Source: Strongylocentrotus purpuratus
Lineage: Eukaryota; Echinodermata; Echinoidea; Camarodonta; Strongylocentrotidae
NCBI RefSeq assembly: GCF_000002235.5
Contig: NW_022145597.1
Span: 25,250,423-25,314,422, forward strand
Length of the DNA: 64,000 bases
Direction: 5' to 3'
Made by a program: the position numbers and the translations under genes. A model generated the notes under the pieces. It ran no database searches, was not told where the DNA came from, and worked only from the letters and a program-made list of their open reading frames with translations. Below, piece by piece: positions 1 to 11,658 of the stretch (position 1 is the stretch's first letter; each line of letters opens with the position of its first letter).

Positions 1-276
1 CTAAGGGCAGACATGTATAAATTGATATTAGTTTCGCGATCACTGATGCATAGTAGCTTGGTGTCGTCATGGAAACCCGCGGTGTGACGTTCGAATTTAG
101 CAGACAATGGGATGATCATCCTCACGCTAATATCGAACATGTGTATACGAGGCAGAAATAGCCCCCCCCCCCCCCCCCCCCCTGAGGTGAAAAAATGACA
201 AACTGAAATGAACTCGGGAACAGGAGGAGTGGAACAGAATTTTAAAACGAAGATAACTGCTTCTTTCTCCTAATCA

Positions 277-466
277 GGGGGCCGTGTCATGAAACAATTA
301 GTCGGTGGTTTTCACCGACTAATATCATGTTCACTGACAATTCTTTTGTCACCAACAATTTTTCAGGACTGTGATTGGTCAAATTTAGTAAGCGCTGACT
401 AAATTGTCGGTGAACTTGATATTAATCGGTGAAAACCACCGACTAATTGTTTCATGAAATGCCCCC
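277..466. mobile_element. Palindromic MITE with GGGGCC-type ends
   Basis: The left arm (ggggccgtgtcatgaaacaa, then tagtcggtggttttcaccga) reappears as its reverse complement at 424-466, leaving a loop of roughly 100 bp. There is no coding capacity. The ends (ggggcc...tcatgaaac) resemble those of the elements at 12294-12415, 14143-14270 and 32376-32524. They probably belong to one broad group of short hairpin DNA transposons with GGGCCC-like, TTTCA(C/T)(G/A)AA-type ends. The group assignment rests on end similarity only. Confidence 0.75.
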
Positions 467-1934
467 AGAAGCCTTGTAAATGATTTCACATGATTATCTG
501 ATTTGTACCAGTGCCCCCTCAGTCGTTCTAAATCCCCTTTAGGGTTGAACTCACGCTTCGCCACCCCCCCCCCCCCCCTCCTAAATTTAGGAACTACCCA
601 AATTCGAGCACCAAAGTGTACTCTTGTACAGTTTTTTTGATGATAGTATTACATCAAAATGATGCACAAAGGGTGTTACTACAATAAAGTGAGGATAATC
701 CTGCAATGTGTTATACGCTATAAAAGAACTGAGTATTATTATTATCATGTTGGTCGTGTGCGCTTGGTGTACACTGTATTTGTGTACACTGTATTTGTTT
801 CCTATATATAGAGAAGGCGCGGTAAAGGGGTTAATAATAATCTTTCTCATTCCTCTGATTATGTGTGGGTGGATATCTTGAAGGAATGCGGAATGTTATC
901 TCCAACTATGACACGATCCGAAAGACTTTCAAGAAATCAACTTAATGGTAATTCCAAAGCCCTATACGCAAAAACGAAGTCTATATAGGACATCCGGGTT
1001 TTCAAATCCTTTTGATGATGGTGATGGTGCCACGGTATTATAGCTATTTGCTATATTTGTACTGAAAATGGCAACGTCACAGTCAATTATAGTTCGTCGC
1101 ATTTGACGAACTCTAAGAGCTCCAACTTATTTGTATCCTCGCTTTTTTTCAAGCGTATTGACCTTCATTTGTGAAGAAACGATTATCATGTAACTGTCAG
1201 AAACGTCCCCCGGTACTAATTATGATATACGAGCGCAATTATCATCATTGGGAGTAATTCGCCCTTCAAATCTTATTCGTTACATTGTTCGCATTGTATC
1301 GGCTAAATTCAAACAACAGCACCGTGTAAGCTAATGGAAAAAGTATTGTTACCACCGATGCACGATTAAGCCTATGCAGAGGGGCTGCCATGGTAACCAT
1401 GTGTCTGTGTGGCGCTCAAACACGCTCCACGTTGTTATTGTTATCTCCTTGGTTTCCTGCTGACATGAATTACTGAAAACATGAGATAAAAGAGAGAATA
1501 TAGGTTGTTCACACATCAACAGTAGATGGCGTAAACCACAGGATTAGGCTAGGCGAAACGATTGTGTAGATTATGGGGAGGGTGGTAATGTCGATATCAC
1601 CGTCATCATCATGCTAATGTATGGTGTTATCATTTTCACTTTGTATCGTCTATTGTTTCAATCCACTTTTGCCACTTTCCGTCCAGGTGTTATGGGTACT
1701 TGGCCATCGCTTGCTGGGTAATAATAAATACAGGGTCAACAGAAGAGCAGTATTAATACTGATGTGGCTACCCTAGATATAAATAAAACCCAATTATCGT
1801 TATTATAGTTTCCACTTTTGCCCGAAAACAATTTGTGCACATTAGCTCCTCCCTGGGGAGCATTCCAAGGCAATCACATGCATGTAATTCATTTACTAAA
1901 GATATCGCACGAGTATACGAAGAATGTTTGTGAA

Positions 1935-2205
1935 CAGGGGTGGCGATCCCAGGGGAAGGGGAGTGGGGGACACGTCCCCACTGAAAGAGTGCAAACAAAA
2001 TGTTTAACAAATACTGACTAAAGGCTGCAACACACTTCTAGGCTCTGGAGGGCCCAAGAATGCAGCGTTTAGACTAATACAAATGCAAATACCTTTTTGC
2101 TAGGTCGCTACGCTCCCTCGCATAATATCCTTAAATAAATTTACAAGTAAATATCGCATTTCGTCCCCCCCCCCCCGCGGCCATGTAAAGAAATCGCCGC
2201 CCCCG
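1935..2205. mobile_element. Small hAT-like non-autonomous element in unit A
   Basis: The element starts CAGGGGTGGCGAT and ends with the approximate reverse complement (ATCGCCGCCCCCG). It is absent from the same point of unit B near 7155. The flanking 8-mers tttgtgaa and attgttaa agree at 6 of 8 positions, as expected for a decayed 8-bp hAT target duplication. It contains a CTACGCTCCCTCGC motif and a poly-C run seen in other elements of this window, but no transposase. Confidence 0.55.
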
Positions 2206-2302
2206 ATTGTTAATATGTGTCAATAGCACTTACGGGTTTTGGGGAGAGACATATACGTCCTCTCCATTCCCCCCCCCCCCCCCCATCCATCGTGCACACT
2301 TC

Positions 2303-2344
2303 ACGTACACACACACACACGCACGCACACACACACACACGCAC
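2303..2344. repeat. (CA)n microsatellite next to poly-C
   Basis: An alternating CA/CG run follows a poly-C tract at 2269-2284. Unit B has the equivalent region at 7197-7270 with a shorter CA part, so the array length changed after the duplication. Confidence 0.85.
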
Positions 2345-2692
2345 AAAATGTGCCCCAATTTTTCATATCACCGGACTTAAAATGCACATTCAAGAGTTTT
2401 GTGTGTTCCTTCCTCCCCCCCCCCCCCCCTTATTTTTTAACAAAATTCTGGATCCACCACTGCATATGGGGTTACACGGATAATTTTCCCAATAATGTTC
2501 ATTACGAAATGAGAAGAGAGATCGGAAATCCCCGTGCCACGTTATTAAAGGTCAATAAACTACAAATTAGATATTTGTGGTGCGTCCTCAACATTTTGAT
2601 CGAATTTCAAAATTCGACAGTTGAATAAATGATGTTGTGTTTTGGATGTTCAATGGTAAAGGGGTCAATGATAAGCTTTCTTATTCTTCTGA

Positions 2693-4112
2693 TTTATTTA
2701 TTTATTTATTTATTTCTGATCTTTTGACAGGGTAGCCCATTCACCAGCAAGTAGTGGTCTTCCATGGGGCCCTGAATGAACATATTTACATAGTTTATAA
2801 CATTTATACAGAACAGTTCAAAAAATAATACTCGTTTGCAAAATAAACATATATCATAAACCTAGTAAACAGTAATGTCAATAGGAAAATATTAATTAAG
2901 TCGCAATTATGTGAATAAGTCATGTAAATATTACAGAACATGCACGTAGTGTATATACGGCTGAGCCATTCACAAATTACAACTTTGTTTAAACAATCTC
3001 TTAAATGAATTGACAGAGGAAGCCGTTCTCAATGAATTATCTAGCTTATTCCATTCAAATATGGAAGAAACAATTGGGCTACACTTATAACAATCAGTGT
3101 GAAATATAGGCACACGTAAACATCCACTGTCTATTTGCCTTGTATGATGCTCATGTACATCATTAGGATTGATTAAGCCTACCTGAAGGTAAGAAGGTGC
3201 TAAGTTATGAACGCATTTATATATCATCATAACACGACTTAACTCAAACCGCTTGTCTAGTGTCATCCATCTAAGACTTGTGAACAAATCAGCCGACGGT
3301 GTGTCATATGTCTTGTTCAATATTATTCTTGCGGCCCTCTTTTGAATTTTTTGCAGCTTAGTTGTATGAGAATGAAATCGGTTCGACCATACAACAGAGC
3401 AGTAATCTAATCGTGGCAACACTAGACTGTTATAAAGTAACTTTAAGGATTTTTGAGGCAAAAAACTCTTTGCTCTCTTTATCATGCTAATGTTTTTCTG
3501 GGTAAGTTTACTTACGTTTTCGATTTGTTTAGACCATTTCAATTCTTCATCTATCAAAAGTCCTAAGCATTTGGTGAATTGAACTCTTTTGATCAAATTG
3601 CCGTTTAATGAAATGGTGAAAGATTCAATTTTCTTGAGATTAGCAGGAGAGCCTATTAACATGACACAAGTTTTTTCAGTGTTAAGAACAAGACGATTTT
3701 CCTTAATCCATGCCATGACTCTGTTTAACGCAACAGTTAATTTTTCTTCCACAACAGTTGCATCATTTGCACTGACGGTAAGTGTCGTATCGTCAGCATA
3801 CATATCTATGATACCTTCAGGAGTACATTCAGGTAGACTATTAACATATATTGAAAATAAAAGGGGACCAAGAATTGAACCTTGTGGCACACCTAATTTG
3901 ATGGTTGATGGATGCGACTTGGCTCCTTTGAATTGGGTCACTTGTTGTCGATCCCCTAAATATGATTTGAACCAATAAATAGTCCTATTACTACACCCTA
4001 TACAAGCTAGTTTATGTAGAAGTAGCTCATGGTCAACAGTATCAAAAGCCTTACGAAGATCTATGAAGGCAACTCCAGAAATCTCTTTGTTATCAATATT
4101 CAACGATTCAAT
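2693..4112 (-). mobile_element. 5'-truncated LINE (CR1/L2-like)
   Basis: This is a minus-strand non-LTR retrotransposon. Its 3' end is the (AAAT)n tail seen as (ttta)n at 2693-2716 on the plus strand. Next comes a short 3' UTR and then the reverse-transcriptase reading frame. At 4112 it stops abruptly against duplicated host DNA, so the endonuclease and the start of the RT are missing, as in ordinary 5' truncation. The empty site is preserved in unit A at about 858 (ctctga|ttatgtg). The CR1/L2-type grouping is from memory of RT style and was not searched. Confidence 0.85.
2970..4103 (-). pseudogene. LINE reverse transcriptase, C-terminal two-thirds (truncated)
   Basis: An open frame of 377 residues shows RT motif A (FIDLRKAFDTVDH, residues 13-25), motif B (GVPQGSILGPLLF, 71-83) and the catalytic motif C (YADD, 102-105). 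A thumb and C-terminal region follow (RLDYCSVVWSN, KLQKIQKRAARII) that is typical of CR1/jockey-like LINEs. The first methionine is only a convenient start, because the true protein began far upstream and that part was lost at insertion. The open frame suggests a moderately young copy. It cannot mobilise itself because the endonuclease and the start of the RT are absent. Plus-strand ORFs over this interval are its shadows. Confidence 0.85.
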
Positions 4113-4797
4113 GATTATGTGTGTGGGGGATATCTTGAAGGAATGTGGAATGTTATCTCCAAATATGACACGATCCGAAAGACTTTCAAGAAATCAACTT
4201 AATGGTAATTCCAAAGCCATGTATGTAACAACGAAGTCTTTATAGGACAACCGAGTTTTCAAATGCCAAGGTATATATAGCTATTTGCTATATTTTTACT
4301 GAAAATGGCAACGTCACAGGTCAATAATAGTTCGCCGAATCTAACGAACTCTAAGAGCTCCAACTTATCTGTATCCTCGCTTTTTTCAAGAGTATCGACC
4401 CTCAATTGTAAAGAAACGATTATCATGTAACTGTCAGAAACGTCACCCGGTGCTGATATTATGATATACGAGCGCAATTATCATTATTGGGAGTAATTTA
4501 TCTTATTCGTTACATTGTAGCATTATGTCGGCTAAATTCAAACAACAGCACCGTGTAAACTAATGGAAAAGGTATTGTTACAACCGATGCACGATTAAGC
4601 CTATGCAGAGGGGCTGCCATGGTAACCATGTGTCTGTGTGGCGCTCAAACACGCTCCACGTTGTTATTGTTATCTCCTTGGTTTCCTGCTGACATGAATT
4701 ACTAAAAACATGAGATAAAAGAGAGAATATAGGTTGTTCACAGATCAACAGAAGATGGCGTAAACCACAGAATCAGGCAGGGCGAAACAATTGTGAA

Positions 4798-4820
4798 GAT
4801 ATATATATATATATATATAG
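4798..4820. repeat. (TA)n microsatellite
   Basis: A short alternating AT run lies in unit B and is not present at the matching place in unit A (about 1571). Confidence 0.8.
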
Positions 4821-4907
4821 ATAGGGGGGCTATTGTCGTTATCACCGTCATCATCATGCTAATGTATGCTGTTATCATTTTCACTTTGTATCGTCTATTG
4901 TATCAAT

Positions 4908-6886
4908 CACTGGCGTACTGGTGGGGGGGGGGGCTTGGGGGCGCCAGCCCCCCCCCCCCCCCAAATAAAATTGAACCATGACTTATTTTCAATTCCGTGT
5001 TTAAATGTTCGTGATATCACATTATTTTCAACAAAATGAGCGTTTCTCCATTTCTGTTGCAAACTGACACATTCCCAAATAGCCAGGAAGAGCATATGTT
5101 TTTTTATAGTCACTAGGGGGCCGTGGCCACTAACAGTAACACTAGTAAAAAAAACTTTCCAGAAGCAACTGTGACAAGCACTGCCGGAAGTTCCATACTT
5201 ATATCATGTAACACTGCGCATGTACCGTTTAGGGGCCCAGTGGGGAAATTGAATTCAGACAAGATTAAGAGTAGAGAACGGTAGAACGAATCGTCTTCTT
5301 TCTCTTATAATTTAATGAAACGGCAAAGCTTCCGTGCTTCGGGAGAGGAGGGGGGCAACTAAAGTGAGGCTAGGATTAAGAGTCGAGAACGGTACAATGA
5401 ATCGTCTTCTTTCTCTAAGAATTTAATAAAACGTGAAAGCTTCCGCGCTTTGGGCGTGATGGGCGAAAATGAATTTAGACACGGATTAAGAGTAATAATT
5501 AATTGAAACGTGAAAGCTTCCGCGCTTCGCGCGAGATGGGCGAAAAAGAATCCAGACAAGGATTAAGAGTAATAATTTAATGAATCGTCAAAGCTTCCGC
5601 GCTTCGCGCGGAATGGGCGAAAATGAATTCAGACAAGGATTAAGAGTAATAATTTATTGAAACGTCAAATCTTCCGCGCTTCCAGACGAGGATCAAGAGT
5701 CAGGACCGATACAACTGATCTTCTTCTTTCTCTAATAATTTAATAAAACGTCAAAGCTTCCGCGCTTCGCGCGAGATGGGCGAAAAAGAATCCAGACAAG
5801 GATTAAGAGTAATAATTTAATGAATCGTCAAAGCTTTCGTGCTTCGCGCGGAATGGGCGAAAATGGATATAGACAAGGATTAAGAGTAATAATGTATTGA
5901 AACGTCGAATCTTCCGCGATTAAGAGTCGGGACCGGTACAATGAATCGTCTTCTTTCTCTAATAATTAAATGAAACGTCATAGCTTCCGCGGGAGGGGCG
6001 AAACAAGAATTAAGAGTCGAGAACGGTACAACGTATCGTCTTCTTTCTCTAATAATTTAATGAAGTGTCAAAGTTTTCGCGATTCGCGCTGGAAGGGGGG
6101 AACTGAAAAATAACTTAGTTCCTGGCCCCAGGTTTATAGGGTTAAATTTGTAGACATTTGGACATTCAATTGGCATTAATATATTTGTCGGCAATTGGCT
6201 GCTCGTTTTGTCGGTAATCGGTGGCCTCTACACCCTCCCCACTCCCCCACTGAAAAAGATCTAGCGATGCCCTTGTTAACGACACAGTTTATACTCTCGA
6301 GATAATTTTTGCAAGTACTACTGATGAAGTACCGGACCACCGTCTTTATGCATTGTACGTCTCACGACTTGGCAGATCACTTTTCTCTAACTTCTAACCA
6401 ATCAGAAGGCCTCGTTTTTTCCAGGAAGTGCCGGTGGACATTAATGCGCAAAATGTGGTTCTCAAATTGCAAAAGATCCCTACTCTTGGAAGGGGTAGGG
6501 GAAAGTAATTTTACGTCATATTACTCCAGGAAGTGCCTGAAATGCGTCTAATTTGGTTCTAAAATTGCAAATGCTTCTTACTCTAGGAGGGGGCCAGAAC
6601 CCACCCCGCTTGGTCGCTCCGCTCCCTCGCCGCTAAAGCCTCGTTCTGTCACTTCATCGTTTTACATATATTTGACCCCGTGCCATTTTGTGCCCCCCCC
6701 CCCCCCCCCGGTAAGAAATTCCTGGATCCGCTACCGATGCCCATACCCCTTGAGCTTCGGGGGCTCCGCCCCTAGACCCCACTTTGCGAAACGTTCAACG
6801 GGGCCTGCATGTTAGAGTGGAGTGATGCAGATTTTTTTTTGTCAGCCCCCCCCCCCCCCCAAACGTTTTTGCTCATTACGCCACTG
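4908..6886. mobile_element. 2-kb hAT-like non-autonomous element in unit B
   Basis: The element starts CACTGGCGTACTGG and ends TACGCCACTG, which are inverted termini of the CAGTGGCGTA kind typical of hAT transposons. It is flanked by a perfect 8-bp duplication gtatcaat (4900-4907 and 6887-6894). Unit A has the empty site (gtttcaat at about 1655). Poly-G/poly-C runs lie just inside each end (4921-4932, 4949-4962, 6846-6860). The interior holds a 75-80 bp tandem array (5240-6110) and no transposase frame, so mobilisation would need an enzyme from elsewhere. Confidence 0.85.
5240..6110. repeat. Tandem array, 75-80 bp unit, inside hAT-like element
   Basis: The blocks ggattaagagtaataattta, aaacgtcaaagcttccgcgc and ttcgcgcgagatgggcgaaa recur in order. 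The gcttccgcg word occurs near 5439, 5517, 5592, 5670, 5757 and 5832, which gives spacings of 75-87 bp. Some units carry the longer insert gaatcgtcttctttctct, producing a higher-order pattern. Units differ by point changes and indels. Confidence 0.8.
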
Positions 6887-7312
6887 GTATCAATCCATTT
6901 TTGCCACTCTCCGTCCAGGTGTTATGGGTACTTGGCCATCGCTTGTCGGGTAATAATAAATACAGGGCCAACAGAAGAGCAGTATTAATACTGATGTGGC
7001 TACCCTGGATATAAATAAAACCCAATTATCGTTATTATAGTTTCCACTTTTGCCCTATATAAAACAATTTGTGCAAATTCGCTCCTAACCCGGGAGCATT
7101 TCAATGCATGTCATTCATTTACTAAAAATATCGCACATGCATATGAAGAATGTATTGTGAGTATGTGTCAATGGCGGGAGAGACACATACGACCGGTGCC
7201 CCCCCCCCCCCCCCCTGGTTCTCCACCTCCTCTTGCACACTTTAAATACACACACGCAAATAGGTACGCGCAAAATGTGCCCTTCCTTCATATCACAGAC
7301 TCAAAATGCACA

Positions 7313-7351
7313 TTCTTCTTCTTCTTCTTCTTCTTCTTCTTCTTCTTCTTC
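7313..7351. repeat. (TTC)n microsatellite
   Basis: About thirteen TTC units lie between a CA-rich block and a poly-C run in unit B. They are absent from the matching part of unit A. Confidence 0.9.
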
Positions 7352-7620
7352 TGATCAAGAGTTTTGTGTGCCCCTTCCCCCCCCCCCCCCCTTATTTTAT
7401 AACAAAATCTTGGATCCACCACTGCATATAGGGATCACAGATAATGTTTCCAATAAATTTTATTTTTAAATGAGAAGAGAGATCGGAAATCCCCGTGCCA
7501 CGTTATTAAAAAGTCAATAAACGATAAATGAGATATTTGTGGTGCGCCCTCAACACTTGATCGAATTTCAGAATTCAACAGTTGAACAAATAAATGAAAT
7601 GTTGTGTTATGGATGTTCAT

Positions 7621-8372
7621 TTTGCATGTTTAATTTAGTAATTTATTTCATTAAAATATATTTAATCAGGATAACAAGAATCAGATATACATTGTAGATA
7701 CAAAATATATTTTACGTCCTGGTCCTGAACAGAATAAAAGTGTAATACACGGCAACACAAGCAAAGGTAAAAACAGTATAAAACTAATAAATCAGAATAA
7801 TACGCATTAGAAGTAGGCTTGGTAAAAGAGTAATAAACAAACGACGATGCAATAATTCAAATTAACAGCAGAAAAAACATCAAATCAATTATAAAGCATT
7901 AAAATGTTACATACAAGATAAGAAGAGGATAAAAGATATAAGAAAATTGGTAGAAAGTAGAGAAGGAACGAAAGAAAGAGGGAGAGGGGGAGAGGGGGTG
8001 GAGAGAGAGAGAGAGAGATAACGTTTAACGTTTACTGAAAGTGTATTCCGCACTGGCAATGAAAGAAAGTACATTTAATCTAATATAGTGTCTCATACAG
8101 TTAAATAATAACTATTTAGCCTATTGGTGGGGCATAACAATCGATGTATTCATACAATTCATATGCAACAGACTAGATAAATTAGATGAGACAAATTCAA
8201 CGGGCTACCGGATCTTTGTCACTTGTTTGCGCTTATTATAAAGGTATGGTATTATTTTTGGTTGCTAATGTAACTTTTAAAAAGGTGTTCACTACTTTGC
8301 TGACATTTGTCCTCCATACACTTTTAAAACGTTTGGATGCTCCTCCCACCTCCCCCCCCCCCCACACTTTTT

Positions 8373-8377
<5 letters not shown>
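7621..8377. other. AT-rich intergenic stretch
   Basis: This is non-coding sequence with an A-rich upper part and a GA-rich run at about 7967-8018. I see no gene, clear transposon termini or RNA gene. Confidence 0.5.
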
Positions 8378-8425
<48 letters not shown>

Positions 8426-8473
8426 ATCTATCTCTCTCAATCTCTCGATCTCTCTCTCTATCTATCTATCTAT
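8378..8473. repeat. (CT)n / (CTAT)n microsatellite
   Basis: A long CT run grades into TCTA repeats. Predicted peptides rich in Ser-Leu over it are artefacts. Confidence 0.9.
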
Positions 8474-9960
8474 GACACGACTCCTGGTTAAAGGTAATAC
8501 AAAGTTTTGGGAAATTTTGAAAATTGGGTGGATAGTGAATCTTTGCAATTTTATATATTTGGATGCCCCTGTGGATGTATTATAATCACTAAAAAATTAG
8601 CCCCTGAATCATTTCTGTTTTCGAGAAAAATTGAATATAAAAATTTACCGGTGCTCCCGGTAAATTCTGATAAATTTCAAATAGCGCCTATGGCCGTACA
8701 ATGGTAGCTGCGACCATGAAAATCTCAGAATATGTAGTTGGGATATATAATTTCCAAACGGGAATAGCTAATCGGTCGATTTTAGTCAAGAAACATTGTT
8801 TCATAGCTGAATTAATATCTTGACCTTGAGAGGGAGCTATACAACATAAAGAGTTTATTATTTATAATTTCATAACTTTAGACTCGATTTCAACCGCGAC
8901 AACGATCAATGTATATTGTAGGAATGCATATGCTTCCAATATGTTAATTTGAACCAAATTCATGACCCCATACCAAAACTTTGTAATACCTTGTATGGCC
9001 TTACTACAAGAGAGAAACCTTTCTCGAATACTGACCAAAATATCACGTACACACTGCAAACAAGTGAAATTTGCAAATTAGAGCATATTGTTATCGAGTT
9101 CAGTGCTCGGGCCCCGCTAGCTTGTCATCGCTTCACTAACTCGATTCCGCGCGTGTGGGACTATCATGGGTTGCAGACGACAAGGATCGCTTCGTCATTC
9201 TCTTCACACAATAGTTCGTGGACTAGTTCGCTACAGAAATGTACACTTGCATTCTACGCTGCTCAGGGCAACGAACAAAGCTTGGTGCTGACAGTCGATG
9301 TGTTCATTCAATGGACTAACCACTTTTCCATTTTCTTCGTATTACATGCAAGTCGCATACAGAGAAGGGTGGTTTTAGTCAATACTATGAATAGGATCGA
9401 TGTGTACACAGCCTGTTGAAAACACTGAGAAATACGCGGAGGATTGTACATTGTGGACAAAATGTGTATAATTATTGCCTTGTTGCTCCAGATAGAACGC
9501 AGCATAATTATGACGAGTATTCTACAGGTGTCTGTACCTGTTGGCTCCAGAAGCAGAATTGTGGTACATTGCTGTTAAGTTGTACCATAATAATACAGTT
9601 ATATCGGATCATCATTACACGTTGTAAGGGGTAAGTTACTATAAATGAAGTTTTTAAAATATTGTCAAGCTGTTTATTTACATGGGGAATTTACTACATG
9701 CATCTTTTTCAGCTATGAAAATGATACCTATCCATGCCATCTCTATTAATAGTTTATATGTATTTGCATGCTATTTAATGTGGGTATGTATAATATCATC
9801 CTGAAGTCGGCCATTGGATGTATGTTAGCGCATGTTTGGTCAAAAATATATTTCTTAAGATTATAAATAATAATTGGGTCTTTTGTACCAAGGGTAAGCC
9901 ACATCAATATTAATATATATATTCTCTCTGCGAATCCTGCAGGCCCTGCAATTATTGTTG
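8474..9960. other. Intergenic stretch without recognised gene
   Basis: A 156-codon plus-strand frame at 8949-9419 crosses a locally GC-richer part (9100-9260). It has no recognisable domain, and I see no paired splice sites that extend it. It could be chance or part of a non-coding transcript. Nothing else is supported. Confidence 0.4.
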
Positions 9961-9964
9961 CCAC

Positions 9965-10125
9965 AGTATTGCTAGGTACCCATATATACACTTGGGTAGA
10001 GATGGGTAAATGTGGGCAAAACACCTTGCCCAAGGATGGCATAGCGAGCGAAGATTGAACCCATAACCTCTCCTGTATGACTGTGTCACGATCCTTCACC
10101 AATATACCACTCTATCTCTCATAGC
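9965..10125 (-). mobile_element. tRNA-derived SINE, minus strand
   Basis: Read on the minus strand, a head (agtggtatattggtgaagg) resembles a pol III A box region. It is followed by a B-box-like GGTTCAATC (10053-10061) and then a body with ccttgggcaaggtgttttgc. Similar bodies (ggcaaatgtcttgccaga) occur at 13390-13500, 13600-13650 and 15580-15640. Confidence 0.65.
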
Positions 10126-10307
10126 TCTCATTGTTGCTCATAATCCCATTAGCTTAGGATAGATTATATCTTGTACCTTAATTGTAATCGTACTAGGTGT
10201 GTATATAGTGTTCAGATTCATTTATCCTTGTATCGTACACCTATACGTTACATAGCCTATGTTACACGATTTATTTAAAGATAAAATGAACATAGTTGTT
10301 CACGAAT

Positions 10308-10365
10308 CATCATCATCGTCGTCATCATCATCAACAACAACATCATCGTCTTCATCATCATTCTA
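10308..10365. repeat. (ATC)n-type imperfect microsatellite
   Basis: Imperfect catcat/cgtcgt/caacaa triplets. They give the Met-rich minus-strand peptide seen across 10275-10562, which is not a credible protein. Confidence 0.8.
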
Positions 10366-10690
10366 AATATCACAATTAAACTTGACAGTGAAAGCCGGAT
10401 AAAAGCCGGATAAAAGGAGACTTCTATTGAGTGTGTATGCCTGTAGGCAACATTTTCCAAACGTACAATATTAATCACTTTCTTCTGTATCTCTCCTCTC
10501 ATGAAAAAGGAAGGACCCAATTTGCTGAACTTCAGCATGGAAGAACAACTGTTCTCTGTCATTACGTAATATTTGAAACTGAAAATTCAATGATGTACAT
10601 CTGTCATGTCTTATTTGATTACGGAAATAAACAAGGACTTGTCACAATACTCGTTGACGGACTCGTCAACACACTCCTTAACAATAGGTT

Positions 10691-10987
10691 ATTTTCGTAA
10701 TGTAACCAAATTTAATGCACATACGTCTTAGTGAAGTGCTTCGATACACACTATTTCATTCACCTGATAAGAATAATAGTATTTCAATAGACAGAATCCG
10801 AACTGCATACATTAGTTGTTGCAAGGTTGGACAAACATGACGGCTTGCCCTACCTAGCAACACTTAATATATGCAGTTTGCATTCTGACTCTTGAAATAC
10901 TTTTATTCTTATCAGGTGAATAAAATAATTTGTATTGGGGCACTTCACAAAGACTTATGTATTACATTTGGTTACATTACGAAAAAT
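10691..10987. mobile_element. 297-bp foldback (near-complete hairpin) element
   Basis: The left half (attttcgtaatgtaacc to ttgttgcaagg) is the imperfect reverse complement of the right half (cctacctagcaac to ggttacattacgaaaaat). Only a loop of about 25 bp around ttggacaaacatgacggctt separates them. Arms of roughly 135 bp make this a foldback-type MITE. A second copy of its loop and right arm lies at 13060-13264. Confidence 0.8.
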
Positions 10988-11192
10988 GGCCCATGTTATG
11001 GGGATGGGGACCTCAGCGTTACGTTTTATTCATTATGTTCAGCGTTCCAGTCACATAACGTGTCATTTAGAAGGTAAACGGTACTGAAGGCCGTGTAATA
11101 GTATTATGTTCTATATTCATTCATATCCCCATTAATTTAATATGTTAAATGCATAGAGGTTATGTCAGTTTAAAGTGATCAAACAAATATTG

Positions 11193-11236
11193 TGATGGGT
11201 AATTCATTCAACAAGCAGTGGTCCTTCCAAATGTAT
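11193..11236 (-). repeat. Fragment resembling the LINE 3' UTR
   Basis: The words gggtaattcattcaacaagc and agtggtccttcc match the 3' UTR of the LINE at 2693-4112 (gggtagcccattcaccagca, agtggtcttcc). It is likely a relic of the same family. Confidence 0.5.
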
Positions 11237-11658
11237 CTTTATCCATGTGTCAGAACAAGCAAAAATCAAACACAAAGATACTATATTGAGTATAGGGGGC
11301 CGGGGATGGATGTCATTTTTTATCTTCTTTCCACGAATTGAGTGCCTTTGTCTGGAGAAGTGACAATTGCAGATTTGCAGGTGATGAACGTGGCAAAGTC
11401 ACCTCTACACGTGTGCCCTCGAAGAAGCTTTTTTGTCCTCGCACAATCACCTGGCTAGGGTACTAGACTTCCTGGAAACCCTCGTGCACGGTGTAGAGGT
11501 AAACCCTGGGTTAATGATCGAATAAATTGTCAACAGGAAAGAGTAGATTTGACTCCCCATATCATCACCCCTTCCCCAGGCCCTGATCCCCTGCTTTGTT
11601 TCTTTCTTCGTCCTGTGATTGCGATTGGGATTGGACAGATGTGTATTAATCAGAGCTT

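Larger units (their letters stand above)
815..2653. repeat. Tandem duplication, unit A
   Basis: This stretch matches 2654-7620 in the same orientation with clear divergence. Examples are the blocks beginning ggtaaagggg, gatatcttgaaggaatg, acacgatccgaaagactttc, gcacgattaagcctatgcag and gttatgggtacttggccatc. Unit A lacks the LINE and the 2-kb insertion present in unit B but carries its own 271-bp insertion at 1935-2205. I recognise no gene in it. Short ORFs over the poly-C and CA runs are low-complexity translations. Confidence 0.8.
2654..7620. repeat. Tandem duplication, unit B (interrupted)
   Basis: This is the second copy of the roughly 1.8-kb unit at 815-2653. It is expanded to about 5 kb by a LINE at 2693-4112 and a hAT-like element at 4908-6886. 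The two copies abut near 2653: the tail ggatgttcaatgg of unit A runs straight into ggtaaagggg, the head of unit B. The copy ends near 7620 (ggatgttcat). Host-derived parts are 2654-2692, 4113-4907 and 6887-7620. No gene is recognised in them. Confidence 0.78.

Noticed and set aside
2217-2628. Pro/His/Thr-rich ORFs
   Set aside because: They translate poly-C and CA repeats inside a duplicated non-coding unit.
3589-3978. 129-residue plus-strand ORF
   Set aside because: Antisense shadow of the LINE reverse transcriptase.
5240-6110. CRISPR-like array
   Set aside because: Units vary in length and sequence without constant repeats and unique spacers, and the context is a eukaryotic transposon.
8949-9419. 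156-residue plus-strand ORF
   Set aside because: No recognisable domain, no codon bias I can argue for and no splice partners. Kept only as a remark.
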